Shown here piece after piece: positions 36,196 through 45,649 of a stretch of DNA of 64,000 bases. Position numbers and translations under genes: made by a program. Each line of letters opens with the position of its first letter. Position 1 is the stretch's first letter. Under the pieces are notes generated by a model. The model was not told where the DNA came from and searched no databases. It saw only the letters and a program-made list of their open reading frames with translations. The DNA is taken from NCBI GenBank assembly GCA_051252415.1, contig JBPOGA010000005.1, forward strand, positions 62,001-126,000. Direction: 5' to 3'. Source of the DNA: JBPOFY01 sp051252415 (lineage in GTDB: Bacteria > Verrucomicrobiota > Verrucomicrobiia > Opitutales > Coraliomargaritaceae).

Positions 36196-37038
36196 ATGAA
36201 CGAATACACTCTCCTAGACAGCGGCCACGGCCAGAAACTTGAACGCTTCGGCAAGGTCATCCTTGCCCGCCCTTGCGCACAAGCCGTATGGAGCCCTGCC
36301 ACTCCAAATCTGTGGAAACAGGCCGACGCATCGTTTTCTCGCAAAGATGGGCTACAATGGAAAGGTCGCGAAAAGCTCCCCGATGTTTGGCACGCTCGCG
36401 TCAACGGCATCAAGATGAAGCTCTCCACCACCGACTTTGGGCATCTCGGCGTGTTTCCAGAGACGCGCGACATGTGGGACTGGATCACTAAAACACTTGC
36501 AGACGAAGCGCCAAAGCGCAAAGAGCCGCTTAAGTTCCTCAACCTATTTGCCTACTCTGGAGGCGCAACACTGGCGGGTGCCAAAGGCGGCGCACACTGC
36601 TGCCACGTCGACGCCTCCAAAGGGATGGTGCAATGGGCACGTCAAAACGCAGAACTCAACAATCTCTCCGACCACCCGATCCGCTGGATCGTCGACGACT
36701 GCAACAAGTTCCTGCAACGCGAAATCAAACGCGGCAACCGCTACGACGGCGTTCTTCTCGACCCGCCTTCCTTCGGACGTGGCAAAGGTGGCGAGCTCTA
36801 TAAGATCGAGCACGCACTACTCGAAACACTTGAGCTCGTCAAAGGCGTGCTCAGTGATCGCCCCTCCTTCGTTTACTTAACCAGCCACACACCTGGTTTC
36901 ACACCCATCGTGCTCAACAATCTGCTACGCCAACTCATCCCCGGAGGCAAAGTCGCCCACGGTGAAATGCTACTCACAGGCGAGGCCGAAACCTTCCCCG
37001 TGCCCAGCGGCACATGGGCACGCTGGACGGCGAAGTAA
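36196..37038 (+). CDS. class I SAM-dependent methyltransferase (RlmI-like, lacking PUA)
   Basis: 280 residues from ATG 36196; upstream the frame runs through a heptamer repeat and is not protein-like. The SAM site is FLNLFAYSGGATLAGAKGGA with the C-terminal D of SHVDAS-like VDASKGMVQWARQNA, and IRWIVDDCNKFLQRE. The catalytic region VLLDPPSFGRGKGGELYKIE matches the RlmI/RlmK family of 23S rRNA (m5C) methyltransferases. The N-terminal PUA domain of RlmI is absent; instead there are about 110 residues with EYTLLDSGHGQKLERFG. The target RNA is unknown. Confidence 0.88.
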   Translation: MNEYTLLDSGHGQKLERFGKVILARPCAQAVWSPATPNLWKQADASFSRKDGLQWKGREKLPDVWHARVNGIKMKLSTTDFGHLGVFPETRDMWDWITKTLADEAPKRKEPLKFLNLFAYSGGATLAGAKGGAHCCHVDASKGMVQWARQNAELNNLSDHPIRWIVDDCNKFLQREIKRGNRYDGVLLDPPSFGRGKGGELYKIEHALLETLELVKGVLSDRPSFVYLTSHTPGFTPIVLNNLLRQLIPGGKVAHGEMLLTGEAETFPVPSGTWARWTAK

Positions 37039-37196
37039 ATGTAGGTAGGGTCGTCTTGAATGGCACTACCGTATGCGTCAATAGGCTTTGCACTGATAGT
37101 TTACAGGGGCACTGAGATTGAATGTTCAAGCTCTCCTCCTTTCCTGCCCTGAGCCTGCCGAAGGGGTTAATACCGTTTCGAAGAATGTTTGAACTG

Positions 37197-37286
37197 GTAG
37201 CGCAGCACCGTCTCGGTGCGCATTTTGCGTCGTGTCGGCGATTGGCCTCGAAGGTTCGGTGCGGTCCGAGACGGACCTGCGCTACC
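37197..37286. repeat. palindromic REP-like element
   Basis: Perfect 10-bp ends (GGTAGCGCAG, CTGCGCTACC) and inner arms CGTCTCGGTGCG / TCCGAGACGG. Confidence 0.65.
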
Positions 37287-37371
37287 GATTTAATCTTAAT
37301 AGATCAAACTTTCCTAGAACTGGTATAAGGAGGAGGCGGTTTGTCAGCCGTGTCTAGAGCATTCTGCGTTC

Positions 37372-37492
37372 AATCAGAGGAAAAGGTAGGATTCGATATC
37401 CTTATCGAACCGCCACAGCATGCCAACGGAGCGTTAAGGATAACGCTCCCTACCATCTACGATACGTCAACTTAATCGCAGAATGCCCTAAG
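37372..37492. repeat. REP-like element with ATCCTTATCGAACCGCCACA core, copy 2
   Basis: Matches 9702-9840 over about 110 bases. Here it is also bracketed by AGCATTCTGCG (37358-37368) and its inverse CGCAGAATGC (37478-37487). Confidence 0.75.
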
Positions 37493-37610
37493 CAGCTCAT
37501 ACGTGAACGACCCTTCCGTCTGCAGCTCTCCTCCTTGCATGCCTTGAGCTTGTCGAACCACGAGCGCACCCTAGCATTCCCCCATCAGGTCGGCATTATT
37601 ACAGAATGCC

Positions 37611-39431
37611 CTAGTGATCCGCCGCGTCGCCCGAACCTTTTGGAATGTGAATCGACTCGACCATCTTCTGCACCTCTGGTGGTGGAGGTAGTGTGAATGC
37701 GCTCACCATAAACGATACGCCGAAATTAATCAGCATCCCGATAAAGCCGATGCCCTCCGGAGTAATTCCTAAGAAGTATTGCTCCTTATGACCTCCCAAA
37801 AATTGGAAGTAGACGATATAACCAATCGTAAACGAGATACCGCAGAGCATACCCGAGATCGCGCCTTCGCGATTCATACGTTTCGAGAAAATACCGATCA
37901 ACAAAGTTGGGAAGAAGGACGATGCAGCTAGTCCAAATGCAAAGGCCACCGTCTTGGCAATGAAAGCCGACGGTGGGTTAATTCCAAAATAAGCCGCAAC
38001 CAGAAGCGCGGCAAACGAGGCAAATCGCGCATAGCGCACCTCCTCCTTATCACTCAAGTCTGGCTTGATGATCTTCTTCATCAAATCGTGCGAGATCGAA
38101 GTCGACAGCACGAGCAATAATCCGGCCGCCGTCGAAAGCGCCGCCGCAATACAGCCCGCCATCAGCAATGCGATCACCCACATCGGCAGCCCTGCCATAT
38201 GTGGATTTGCCATCACCATAATATCATTACCAAACCACAGTTCATTCGGATTCGAATCATCCGCTTTAACCGCAAGTAGCCGTTCACCATGAACACCAAT
38301 CCGCTGATTCTCAGGCGCGTCGTATTCTGGATAGCTAGGTTTGTCAGCTTGAAAAACGGAGCCAGTGCCTAGTTCAGATTTTGCAGGGCCAAAATATTGA
38401 ATCTTCCCATCACCGTTCTTATCCACCCAAGCCATTTGCCCAGTAGTTTCAAATTCCTGAAACCAGCTCGGCACTTCGGAGTATGGTGTATTATGCAATT
38501 TCTCGATAAGGTTCACGCGGGAGAACGCACCAATCGCAGGAGCTGTTAAATAAATCACTGCAATAAACAGCAAGGTCCAGCATGCCGACTTACGCACGGC
38601 TCCAACATTCTTCACGGTAAAGAAACGCACGATTACGTGTGGCAACCCAGCCGTGCCACACATCAATGCGGCCGTAATACAAAACATATTCATCGTCGAA
38701 AGTTTACCTGCCGTATACTCCGCAAAACCTAGCTCTAGATTGATATTGTTAATCTTCTGCAAGAAAGGCACCGAGAGTTCATTAGCAGTATAATCACCAA
38801 TCAATCCGAGTTGCGGAATAAAGTTATCCGTCATCGCAATCGCGATGTAGATAGCAGGTATGGTATACGCAAATGCCATCACACAATATTGAGCCACTTG
38901 GGTGTAAGTAATGCCCTTCATCCCGCCGAGTCCGGCATAGAAAAACACAATACTCGCACCGATCAAGACACCTGCCGGAATCCCAATTCCAAATAGCTGT
39001 GAGAAGACCACGCCGACTCCACGCATCTGCCCCATGATGTATGTCATACAAATAAAGATCGCACACACCACTGCCACGCCACGCGCGACTTTCGAGTAGT
39101 AGCGATCTCCAATAAAGTCAGGGACGGTTGCCTTACCGAACTTACGCAGATACGGCACCATCAAAATCGTCAGCAGCACAAAGCCCCCAGTCCAACCCAT
39201 TAAAAAGCGCGAAGCATCGTAGCCAGAAATCGCAACGGTGCCCGCCATCGAAATAAAAGTCGCTGCCGACATCCAATCAGCTGCAGTGGCCATACCATTC
39301 GCAAAGGGTGACACACCACCACCGGCAGTGTAATACTCTTTGGTAGATCCAGCACGTGACTTAATCGCGATGCCGATGTAGAGCGCGAAAGTGATACTAA
39401 TAAAAATGAAGTTTAGATTATCCTGTGTCAT
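37611..39431 (-). CDS. sodium:solute symporter, large subunit (VC_2705 type)
   Basis: 606 residues from ATG 39431 (MTQDNLNFIFISITFALYIG); longer starts would overlap the small-subunit gene. About 13 membrane helices of the SSS fold: YTAGGGVSPFANGMATAADW, ISMAGTVAISGYD and ALSTAAGLLLVLSTSISHDL. A soluble loop near residues 340-420 contains DKNGDGKIQYFG, an EF-hand-like Asp-rich stretch usual for this subfamily. It takes up an organic acid such as acetate with Na+. Its ATG lies 5 bases after the DUF4212 gene stop, forming the usual pair. The substrate cannot be read from the sequence. Confidence 0.92.
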   Translation of the reverse strand: MTQDNLNFIFISITFALYIGIAIKSRAGSTKEYYTAGGGVSPFANGMATAADWMSAATFISMAGTVAISGYDASRFLMGWTGGFVLLTILMVPYLRKFGKATVPDFIGDRYYSKVARGVAVVCAIFICMTYIMGQMRGVGVVFSQLFGIGIPAGVLIGASIVFFYAGLGGMKGITYTQVAQYCVMAFAYTIPAIYIAIAMTDNFIPQLGLIGDYTANELSVPFLQKINNINLELGFAEYTAGKLSTMNMFCITAALMCGTAGLPHVIVRFFTVKNVGAVRKSACWTLLFIAVIYLTAPAIGAFSRVNLIEKLHNTPYSEVPSWFQEFETTGQMAWVDKNGDGKIQYFGPAKSELGTGSVFQADKPSYPEYDAPENQRIGVHGERLLAVKADDSNPNELWFGNDIMVMANPHMAGLPMWVIALLMAGCIAAALSTAAGLLLVLSTSISHDLMKKIIKPDLSDKEEVRYARFASFAALLVAAYFGINPPSAFIAKTVAFAFGLAASSFFPTLLIGIFSKRMNREGAISGMLCGISFTIGYIVYFQFLGGHKEQYFLGITPEGIGFIGMLINFGVSFMVSAFTLPPPPEVQKMVESIHIPKGSGDAADH

Positions 39432-39436
39432 AGCAA

Positions 39437-39709
39437 TCAGCCCTCGTCTTCTTCGGTGTAACCGTGCTTGGCATCCAAGCGATTCATTAAGACCGCATAG
39501 ATAATCAACAAGAGCACAAAGCAAATAATCGAGCCCTGCTGCGCCATCCAGAATCCAAAGGGCGCATTGCCGATTTGCGGTGCGTTTGCATCCAACCAGT
39601 CACGAAATATAATAGCACAACCAAAGCTCACAGAGAACCAGACGCACAATAAACTAAGAACAATAGATAAACAGGCCCGACGATGGGCGTGAGAATGGAC
39701 ATCTTTCAT
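39437..39709 (-). CDS. DUF4212 sodium/substrate symporter small subunit
   Basis: 90 residues from ATG 39709, or 93 from 39718. Two membrane helices (SIVLSLLCVWFSVSFGCAII; IICFVLLLIIYAVLMNRLDA) are connected by a short loop with FGFWMAQQGS, the DUF4212 signature. Such subunits are always encoded just before the large SSS subunit and belong to one transporter. Confidence 0.92.
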   Translation of the reverse strand: MKDVHSHAHRRACLSIVLSLLCVWFSVSFGCAIIFRDWLDANAPQIGNAPFGFWMAQQGSIICFVLLLIIYAVLMNRLDAKHGYTEEDEG

Positions 39710-39801
39710 AATGAACAAGGGTAGAATTAATAAGGTAGAGTGCTGTTTAAATAGCCTAAACCACTAAAGAGCAAGAAGAGACGAGTTGACTCGCTATCTG
39801 A

Positions 39802-42030
39802 TCATTTTCCACCACTCGCGAACAGCAACCGCAGGCTATTCAAGCAGACGACTACCGTGCTCCCCTCGTGGGCGAACACACCCACACTGAGAGGTATCCA
39901 GCCAAGAATTGCAGCCCCAGCCATCAAGACAACTGTTCCAAGCGCAATTGCGAGGTTCTGCCGAATGATCACTCGTGCGCGCGCACTCAATTCCGTAGCG
40001 GCGAGAAAGTTATCAATCCGGTCTTTCATTAGGATCACCTCACTTTGCTCAAGCGCTGCATCGCTTCCGCGCGCGCCCATCGCGACCGATACATAAGCGG
40101 CAGCGAGGCTCGGTGCATCATTGACGCCATCGCCAACCATCGCAACTTTGTATCCAGCTTTAGAATACTCTCGAATCGCAGCAACTTTATCCTCCGGCTT
40201 CAGACCTGCCCGCACTTCTTCAATTCCAATCGCACTACCGACCGACTCCGCGGCACCACGGCGATCCCCTGTCAACATCACCGTGCGAATACCTTTCGCC
40301 TTCAGCTTCTCCAAGATCGGCTTCGACTCGGTACGAATTTGATCTTTCAACAATATGCGCGCAATTAGGTCGTCCTTAAATATCCAGTTCTCGGTATATT
40401 CAGTCGAAGGCTCTGGCACATCTTTGATCCATTCTGCAAGTGGACCACTCTCCAATAGCTCTCGCCGCCCGAGCACACAGAGTGCCTCACCATCGCGTCC
40501 CTGCACGCCCTTGCCACTCATTGCTTGAAAGTCTTCAATCGCGCGAGCGCTCAATCCCTGCTGTTTGCCATACTTCAATATCGCCCGACCAATCGGATGC
40601 GATCCATGCGCTTCTAGCGAAAAGGCTAACTCCGCAGCCTCCTGCTCTCGCCCAGGTGGGAAGCTCTCGACCTGATGCACTTCCATTTCACCTGTGGTCA
40701 ATGTGCCCGTCTTATCCAAGGCTACGAGGTCAACTTCAGCCAACTTCTCAATCGCAGCACCCCCTCGAAATAAAATTCCATGCCTCGCCCCAAAGGCTAT
40801 CGCCGCAAGAATCGCCGAAGGGATCGACAACACTAGTGCGCAGGGACTCGCCACAACTAATAAAGTCATCGCACGATAAAATGCAGAGAAGCCCGCATCC
40901 GTATTTTCAAACGCAGGGACATCGAACAACAGCCACCACACGAAAAACATCAATGCAGTGAGCGCGAGAATCCCAATTGTATAACGCGTGCCAAACTTAT
41001 CCGTAAAGCGCTGGCTCGGCGCTTTTAAATGCTGCGCCTCGCGGATCATTCGAATCACTTTTTGCAATGCGCTCTCCCCGGCGGTGCGCACCACTCGGGT
41101 TTCGACGGAACCCCATAAATTGATCGTGCCACTAAACACAGAGTCACCTTTAAACTTCGGAACCGGGTTTGCCTCACCCGTTAAATTCGACTCATCAGCC
41201 GCGCTCTTTCCTTCCAATACTTCCGCATCGACTGGGAACTGCCCACCTGGTTTCACTAAAACAATATCACCAACTTTAACCGATTCAACAGGCACGGTTC
41301 GCACATCTCCATTGGTGTCTTTAATGGTCGCCATTTTGGGAGCGGCATCAAAGAGACTATCAATTTCACTTCGCGTTCGGTGCAAAGCAAAGGCCTCAAG
41401 TGCGGCCGAAAAAGAAAAGAGAAACAATAACAAGGCACCCTCTGCCCACGCCCCGATCGACGCAGCGCCAATAGCAACTGCGAGCATTAGGAAATGAATA
41501 TCTAATTCCCCTTTCGGCAGCCCCTCTTTCACATCGCCAATCGCATCCCAACCACCTGCAAGCATGGCACACACATACAGCGCAATGGGCACCCACGCAG
41601 GCGCACTACCTACCACAGCCATACCCCAACCAGCGACACCAAGAATCGCACAGACACCCGCAAGCACACCGAGCACACGCCAATCCTCATGCTCCTCATC
41701 ATCCACATCAGGCCATTCGAGCTCACGCCATTGCCACAGGCGTGGCGCGGTTAAACAAGTAGGCTTCTGCAAATGCAGGCTCCCATCATCCGACTGTTCT
41801 ACTTCCACGCCTACCGTAACTTTCTGCTTATCGCCCGACTCGATTAAACGAATCGTTTCGGACAAGCGGGCCTTCAACAGGGCCATGTCAACCTGCCCCA
41901 TCGTCGCGATCTCAACCTTACGATGTTCGGAATCCACACGAAGCGCTTCCACTTCGGCATTCTCTTGCAGAAAGGCCGCTAAACCAGCGGCCCAATTATT
42001 TGCACTCGATTGATTTTCAGCTGAAGACAT
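39802..42030 (-). CDS. heavy-metal translocating P-type ATPase (P1B-4-like)
   Basis: 742 residues. The N-terminal 80 residues look like a heavy-metal-associated fold without the CxxC pair. Membrane helices include SPCALVLSIPSAI, where the canonical CPC is SPC, typical of the P1B-4 group (Co2+, Fe2+, Zn2+ export). The actuator motif is LTGEAN, the phosphorylation site DKTGTLT, the nucleotide domain GSHPIGRA, the hinge VAMVGDGVNDAPSLA, and the C-terminal helix HEGSTVVVCLNSLRLL (HEG in place of HEGGT). It likely exports a transition metal. No regulator or chaperone gene is adjacent. Confidence 0.92.
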   Translation of the reverse strand: MSSAENQSSANNWAAGLAAFLQENAEVEALRVDSEHRKVEIATMGQVDMALLKARLSETIRLIESGDKQKVTVGVEVEQSDDGSLHLQKPTCLTAPRLWQWRELEWPDVDDEEHEDWRVLGVLAGVCAILGVAGWGMAVVGSAPAWVPIALYVCAMLAGGWDAIGDVKEGLPKGELDIHFLMLAVAIGAASIGAWAEGALLLFLFSFSAALEAFALHRTRSEIDSLFDAAPKMATIKDTNGDVRTVPVESVKVGDIVLVKPGGQFPVDAEVLEGKSAADESNLTGEANPVPKFKGDSVFSGTINLWGSVETRVVRTAGESALQKVIRMIREAQHLKAPSQRFTDKFGTRYTIGILALTALMFFVWWLLFDVPAFENTDAGFSAFYRAMTLLVVASPCALVLSIPSAILAAIAFGARHGILFRGGAAIEKLAEVDLVALDKTGTLTTGEMEVHQVESFPPGREQEAAELAFSLEAHGSHPIGRAILKYGKQQGLSARAIEDFQAMSGKGVQGRDGEALCVLGRRELLESGPLAEWIKDVPEPSTEYTENWIFKDDLIARILLKDQIRTESKPILEKLKAKGIRTVMLTGDRRGAAESVGSAIGIEEVRAGLKPEDKVAAIREYSKAGYKVAMVGDGVNDAPSLAAAYVSVAMGARGSDAALEQSEVILMKDRIDNFLAATELSARARVIIRQNLAIALGTVVLMAGAAILGWIPLSVGVFAHEGSTVVVCLNSLRLLFASGGK

Positions 42031-42603
42031 ATCCGTCTGAGTAGCATCGCAGAAAGAGCGAAACTCGCAAGTGGGAAAGGCGTATCCCTTATCTATGGGT
42101 GCAATTAAATGTGCAGGTTATAAAGAATCAGGTCTTAAATTGGGGAGCGTCGGCCTCCGTGCCGACACCCGTGTTGTAAGCGCAGTTCATAGTAGATGCG
42201 GACACGGAGGTCCGCGCTCCTGAATTACCCTCACTTAAAATTGCACCCCTTTATCGAATTGGACAAATGAGAGCACTCAACCACGGCCCTCTCATCGCAG
42301 TGCAGCATCACCGCTTTTGACAGTTCCCCTTGCTCTTCTTCAAGCATCTTCACAGCTCTTTCCTGAGAGATCGCTCCCTGCTTTTAACCCCTTTAGGGCA
42401 TCTCTGGAAACCTACAATTAATTAACTGTGAAGGTTGCGTAAACCCTCTCCTACACAATCAGAAGCGATTCAAATGGTGAAACAGCTATAACTGAAGACC
42501 ACAGAGGAATGACATGTCTCGTTTTTCAGTCGCACTCGCTAACCGCAGCGCCACCGGTTCAGTTAAACTGCCGCGTGAAATACGCTCAAAAAGCGTTTCC
42601 AGA
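42031..42603. other. intergenic stretch with a REP-like palindrome
   Basis: No gene. One REP-like element (42143-42220); the rest (42240-42600) shows nothing recognisable beyond AT-rich stretches that may hold the ATPase promoter. Confidence 0.6.
42143..42220. repeat. REP-like palindrome CGGCCTCCGTGCCGAC, copy 1
   Basis: GGGAGCGTCGGCCTCCGTGC pairs with GCGGACACGGAGGTCCGCGC in inverted orientation, with 30 bases between. The same element lies at 50939-51017, and at 52209-52295 in reverse orientation. Confidence 0.8.
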
Positions 42604-43080
42604 CTATGGGTTTTGTTGACGATAGATAGCCACAAACTCTGACATTAGCTCGCGGAGCTCTGCCTTCATGGTGTCGACATCTTTGACCTCGGCACGGACG
42701 GATCGACGCATTTCATAAATGGTTGCGACCGTCTTCTCCTTATTACGAACAATCGTAACGTGATCACGAACTCTCAAGACCAAATCAAAGCTGCTTGCAC
42801 TCGCACGGTCTGAAGAATCAATCGAAAGCTCAATCAGAGGCACATTTAAATCGGGCTTGTTAGCGATATAGGAGCGCAACTCAACTTCGCCCCGTCTCAG
42901 TTGAAGTTCCATAATGTCATTCAAGTCCATCCGCTCGCTCGCATTCACTTTGGTCGCGAACGAGGAGTCGATGCTCATATAGAGGAAGTTTATTCCACGC
43001 AGATGGCTGGCCTCTTCCTGTGCAGACAATTGAAACTGCGAACAAACGAGGAGTGGGATAAACAATAATAAGTAGCGCAT
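42604..43080 (-). CDS. secreted hypothetical protein
   Basis: 158 residues from ATG 43080 (MRYLLLFIPLLVCSQFQLSA then Q), which gives a clean signal peptide; an upstream ATG at 43128 would only add hydrophobic residues without a proper start. The mature part is mixed alpha/beta, with a strand-rich centre (VELRSYIANKPDLNVPLIEL) and a C-terminal helix (DTMKAELRELMSEFVAIYRQ). Periplasmic or outer-membrane location is likely. The family is not recognised. It stands alone with repeats upstream. Confidence 0.6.
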   Translation of the reverse strand: MRYLLLFIPLLVCSQFQLSAQEEASHLRGINFLYMSIDSSFATKVNASERMDLNDIMELQLRRGEVELRSYIANKPDLNVPLIELSIDSSDRASASSFDLVLRVRDHVTIVRNKEKTVATIYEMRRSVRAEVKDVDTMKAELRELMSEFVAIYRQQNP

Positions 43081-43215
43081 GACCGATGGATAGATGAACA
43101 ATGACGCCGTGTAAAGCACGACGAACAAGTCTCATTCCTAAACCTCAGGCGCCCCATCCGATTCGACAGAATCGGATTTGAGGCAAAATCATTACGACTC
43201 AAACGACTTCATTCA

Positions 43216-43279
43216 GTAGCGGAACGAGGAACTCGTTTCGGCCAGCGCCCGACTAGGAAACTAATTTAAACCGCCCGCT
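43216..43279 (+). repeat. 64-bp direct repeat, copy 1
   Basis: Begins GTAGCGGAACGAGGAACTCG and ends CCGCCCGCT. It recurs at 43471-43534 with one substitution (GCGCCC versus GCGTCC). A 24-base fragment (AGGAACTCGTTTCGGCCAGC) appears again near 44046. Confidence 0.9.
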
Positions 43280-43470
43280 GTCGCTAGAGGACGCAGTGAG
43301 CACAGAGCTAACCACATAAGTTGTAGCACGTGCTTCCCGAAGGGAGCGCGTGGCAATGAATTTTACGACAGACGGAGTTCTGACGGAGATGGCATAGCAA
43401 TCATTTATCGACAGACGGAGTTCTGACGGAGATGGCGTAGCAACCATTACGACTCAAACACCATCATCCC

Positions 43471-43534
43471 GTAGCGGAACGAGGAACTCGTTTCGGCCAG
43501 CGTCCGACTAGGAAACTAATTTAAACCGCCCGCT
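43471..43534 (+). repeat. 64-bp direct repeat, copy 2
   Basis: See copy 1 at 43216; spacing 255 bp. Its right part also forms the left arm of the inverted structure 43521-43652. Confidence 0.9.
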
Positions 43535-43652
43535 ACGCTAGAGGACGCGAAGGACGCAGAGCTAACAACACTGAAACCCCACCGATCCTTTCAATCAGAT
43601 CAACTCAGCGCTCTCAGCGTCCTCTAGTGACCAACGGGAACGGGCGGTTTAT
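43521..43652. repeat. inverted pair of degenerate 7-nt-period arrays
   Basis: Left: TTAAACCGCCCG then CGCTAGA, GGACGCG, AAGGACG, CAGAGCT. Right: AACTCAG, CGCTCTC, AGCGTCC, TCTAGTG then CGGGCGGTTTA. The arms are inverted to each other around a core of about 40 bases. Confidence 0.65.
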
Positions 43653-44285
43653 ACCATTCCATACACCTTGCTAGATTAGCGTAAATTAAGCGGATTTTAG
43701 TGGTTTAAAATACAGCGTTGTAAGTATTTCACACACCCAAACAGTGGCGTGCGAGCTCGTCCAGATCATGAGCTTGTCGAATGGCTCGCGCCCCCCGAGC
43801 AAAAGCCCCGAACGAATAAATTGAGGCAAAATCAATACGACTCAAACGACGCTACTACCCATAAACCACAAACTATCCAACGGGCTCACGATGCCAAACG
43901 GCTTTTTAATAGCATGCCCCTCCCCGCCTTTCCAAGAAGTAGAAAGGTAGCGGCGGTCGTCCCTGACCGCCATTCGTCATCGTCAGCCTGTATCGGATGG
44001 CGCTTAGGGACAAGCGCCGCTACCCAAGCAAAACTCATCCCATTAAGGAACTCGTTTCGGCCAGCCTCACACACTCAAACAGTGGCGTGCGAACGAACTC
44101 TGCAGACTTCAAAAAAGTTTAATCATGCACTCAGAGCCACAACAGACTCAAAGCGCGACAATACACAATAATCCATAAATCTTAAAATTAACTAATCTAT
44201 CGAACTACATAGATTTGATTACATAGCTATATAACTACGACAGAGACCCACTGAGGCATCTCTAATGCATGAAAAACGATGAAAT

Positions 44286-44457
44286 TTGAATGCACGATTA
44301 GCCGGAACGCATATGTCAAAAAAACACAACACGAGGTCCGCATCCAACTGCTAGTTAGTCTCTTGCGAAACAACCGAGCATGAAAATACTGATTTCGGAA
44401 AAAGTGCATTCGTGCATTCGATTTGAAAAAGTGAGTTGAATGCACGATTAGCCGGAA
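44286..44457 (+). repeat. 22-bp direct repeat pair
   Basis: TTGAATGCACGATTAGCCGG plus AA occurs at 44286-44307 and 44436-44457, exactly 150 bp apart. Inverted CATTCGTGCATTCG lies between. Function unknown; they might be recombination or regulator binding sites. Confidence 0.75.
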
Positions 44458-44645
44458 ACAATACCTTGCCCCTAAACGCGTATTTGATTTACCTATTAAA
44501 TCTTAACCCTGACTAAACCCGCGCTAGCACTGGAATCAAAACAATCCAAGCTAACCAAATTAAGTGCAGCTCCTACAAAAACAGCTCCCCCTCACCCGTG
44601 ATATCATTCATTGAATGAATGAGACAACACTGATCTCAGAATAAA

Positions 44646-44873
44646 ATGAAATTTGAAAAAGGAGACTTCATTGATTTCGATGGATTACTTGGTGTCGTCG
44701 TCGATACTGATGAATCCGAGAGCGTTCCAGAAGGACATCTTACTGTATGGTATGGTGAACCAAAAACTGAAAGAATAAGTGAAGGCGGAGAAGGCAATGC
44801 GACACCTATCGTTTACAACGTCCCCGAAGAATACTGCAATCCAGCTGCTACACCTCGCTTCATACTACACTAA
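44646..44873 (+). CDS. small hypothetical protein
   Basis: 75 residues, acidic, starting MKFEKGDFIDFDGLLGVVVD. The beta-rich sequence with a G-D-x-V-like start (GDFIDFDGLLGVVVD, then HLTVWYGEP) looks like a small SH3-like barrel. No membrane segment. It is intact, with coding-like composition, and preceded by a long AT-rich region. Not recognised. Confidence 0.55.
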   Translation: MKFEKGDFIDFDGLLGVVVDTDESESVPEGHLTVWYGEPKTERISEGGEGNATPIVYNVPEEYCNPAATPRFILH

Positions 44874-44917
44874 GGCTTGCGGGGAACCACTATCAACAAA
44901 TCAAAATGAGATCCAGA

Positions 44918-44967
<50 letters not shown>

Positions 44968-44998
44968 CACGTTCGAAGAAGAATACAGACCTACGAAC

Positions 44999-45577
44999 CT
45001 AGACTAAGGTATGAATATCAACCACGACCATGCCTGCATTTCGCGCGGCATCCATGCCGAGTTTTGTATCTTCAAAAGCATGACAGCGTTTTGGATCCAC
45101 ACCAATCAACTCGGCAGCACGCAAATAGACATCGGGTGCTGGCTTCGGATTTTCCACACACTCCGCTCCAACCACGGCGCCAAACCATTCGCGAATGCCT
45201 AAGGCTTTCAAAAGTTTTTCGGCCACCCATTTCGGACTGCCAGTAGCCACGGCCATCGGAATATGCTCACGATGAAATTCCGCAATCGCCTTTACCGGAA
45301 TTACTGGCTGCACATCGCCCAATAACTCGAGGAACAATGCTTCTTTGGCCTCTGCGATTGCATCGGCATCGACGACTTTACCCTGCTCCTTCGCGAGCAT
45401 ATCAATAATCTTATTCGCAGGCACACCACCGAGCGCATAAAAGCGATCTTCAGGAAGCTCTAAACCATGCTCCGCCATTGAGCGCGACCATGCGATAAAG
45501 TGCGTCGGCATCGTATCGGCAAGCGTGCCATCCATATCAAAAATCAGACCGTCGTAGTCATGGTGTAAATTCTGCAT
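44999..45577 (-). CDS. HAD-IA hydrolase, beta-phosphoglucomutase-like
   Basis: 192 residues. HAD motif I is LIFDMDGTLADTMPTHFIAW; motif II VATGSPKWVAEK; motif III-IV NPKPAPDVYLRAAELIGVDP and CHAFEDTKLGMDAARNAGM. The helical cap follows motif I (SMAEHGLELPEDRFYALGG). This fits the fructose-1-phosphate / 6-phosphogluconate phosphatase or beta-phosphoglucomutase branch. The Asp nucleophile and the acid/base Asp (DMD) are present. The substrate is not known from sequence. It is divergent from the DUF374 acyltransferase. Confidence 0.88.
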   Translation of the reverse strand: MQNLHHDYDGLIFDMDGTLADTMPTHFIAWSRSMAEHGLELPEDRFYALGGVPANKIIDMLAKEQGKVVDADAIAEAKEALFLELLGDVQPVIPVKAIAEFHREHIPMAVATGSPKWVAEKLLKALGIREWFGAVVGAECVENPKPAPDVYLRAAELIGVDPKRCHAFEDTKLGMDAARNAGMVVVDIHTLV

Positions 45578-45649
45578 GCCTTGAACTTGTGATATGTATC
45601 ACAGATTGCAATTCAGCAAACGGTTCTATTGTGTCGCAGACGTTAAATC

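Larger units (their letters stand above)
37039..37610. other. intergenic stretch with three repeat types
   Basis: No gene. It holds a solo TIR-like end CTTGAATGGCACTA (37055-37068), the motif CCTGAGCCTGCCGAAGG near 37140, a palindromic element with GGTAGCGCAG / CTGCGCTACC ends (37197-37286), a REP-like element matching 9702-9840 (37372-37492), and TTGAGCTTGTCGAACCACG near 37545. Confidence 0.6.
43081..44645. other. 1.5-kb intergenic repeat region
   Basis: No convincing gene. It holds a tandem pair of 64-bp repeats (43216-43279, 43471-43534), a doubled GACGGAGTTCTGACGGAGAT (43374, 43413), an inverted 7-nt-period structure (43521-43652), a GAGCTTGTCGAATGGC motif near 43769, and a 22-bp direct repeat (44286-44457). 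The last 300 bases before 44646 are AT-rich and probably include the promoter of the next small gene. Confidence 0.6.

Noticed and set aside
40440..40961. 173-residue plus-strand frame inside the P-type ATPase gene
   Set aside because: Antisense to conserved catalytic motifs of the ATPase; not protein-like.
44286..44457. Integron attC site
   Set aside because: The core-site pair RYYYAAC / GTTRRRY is not arranged as needed, and no integrase is present.
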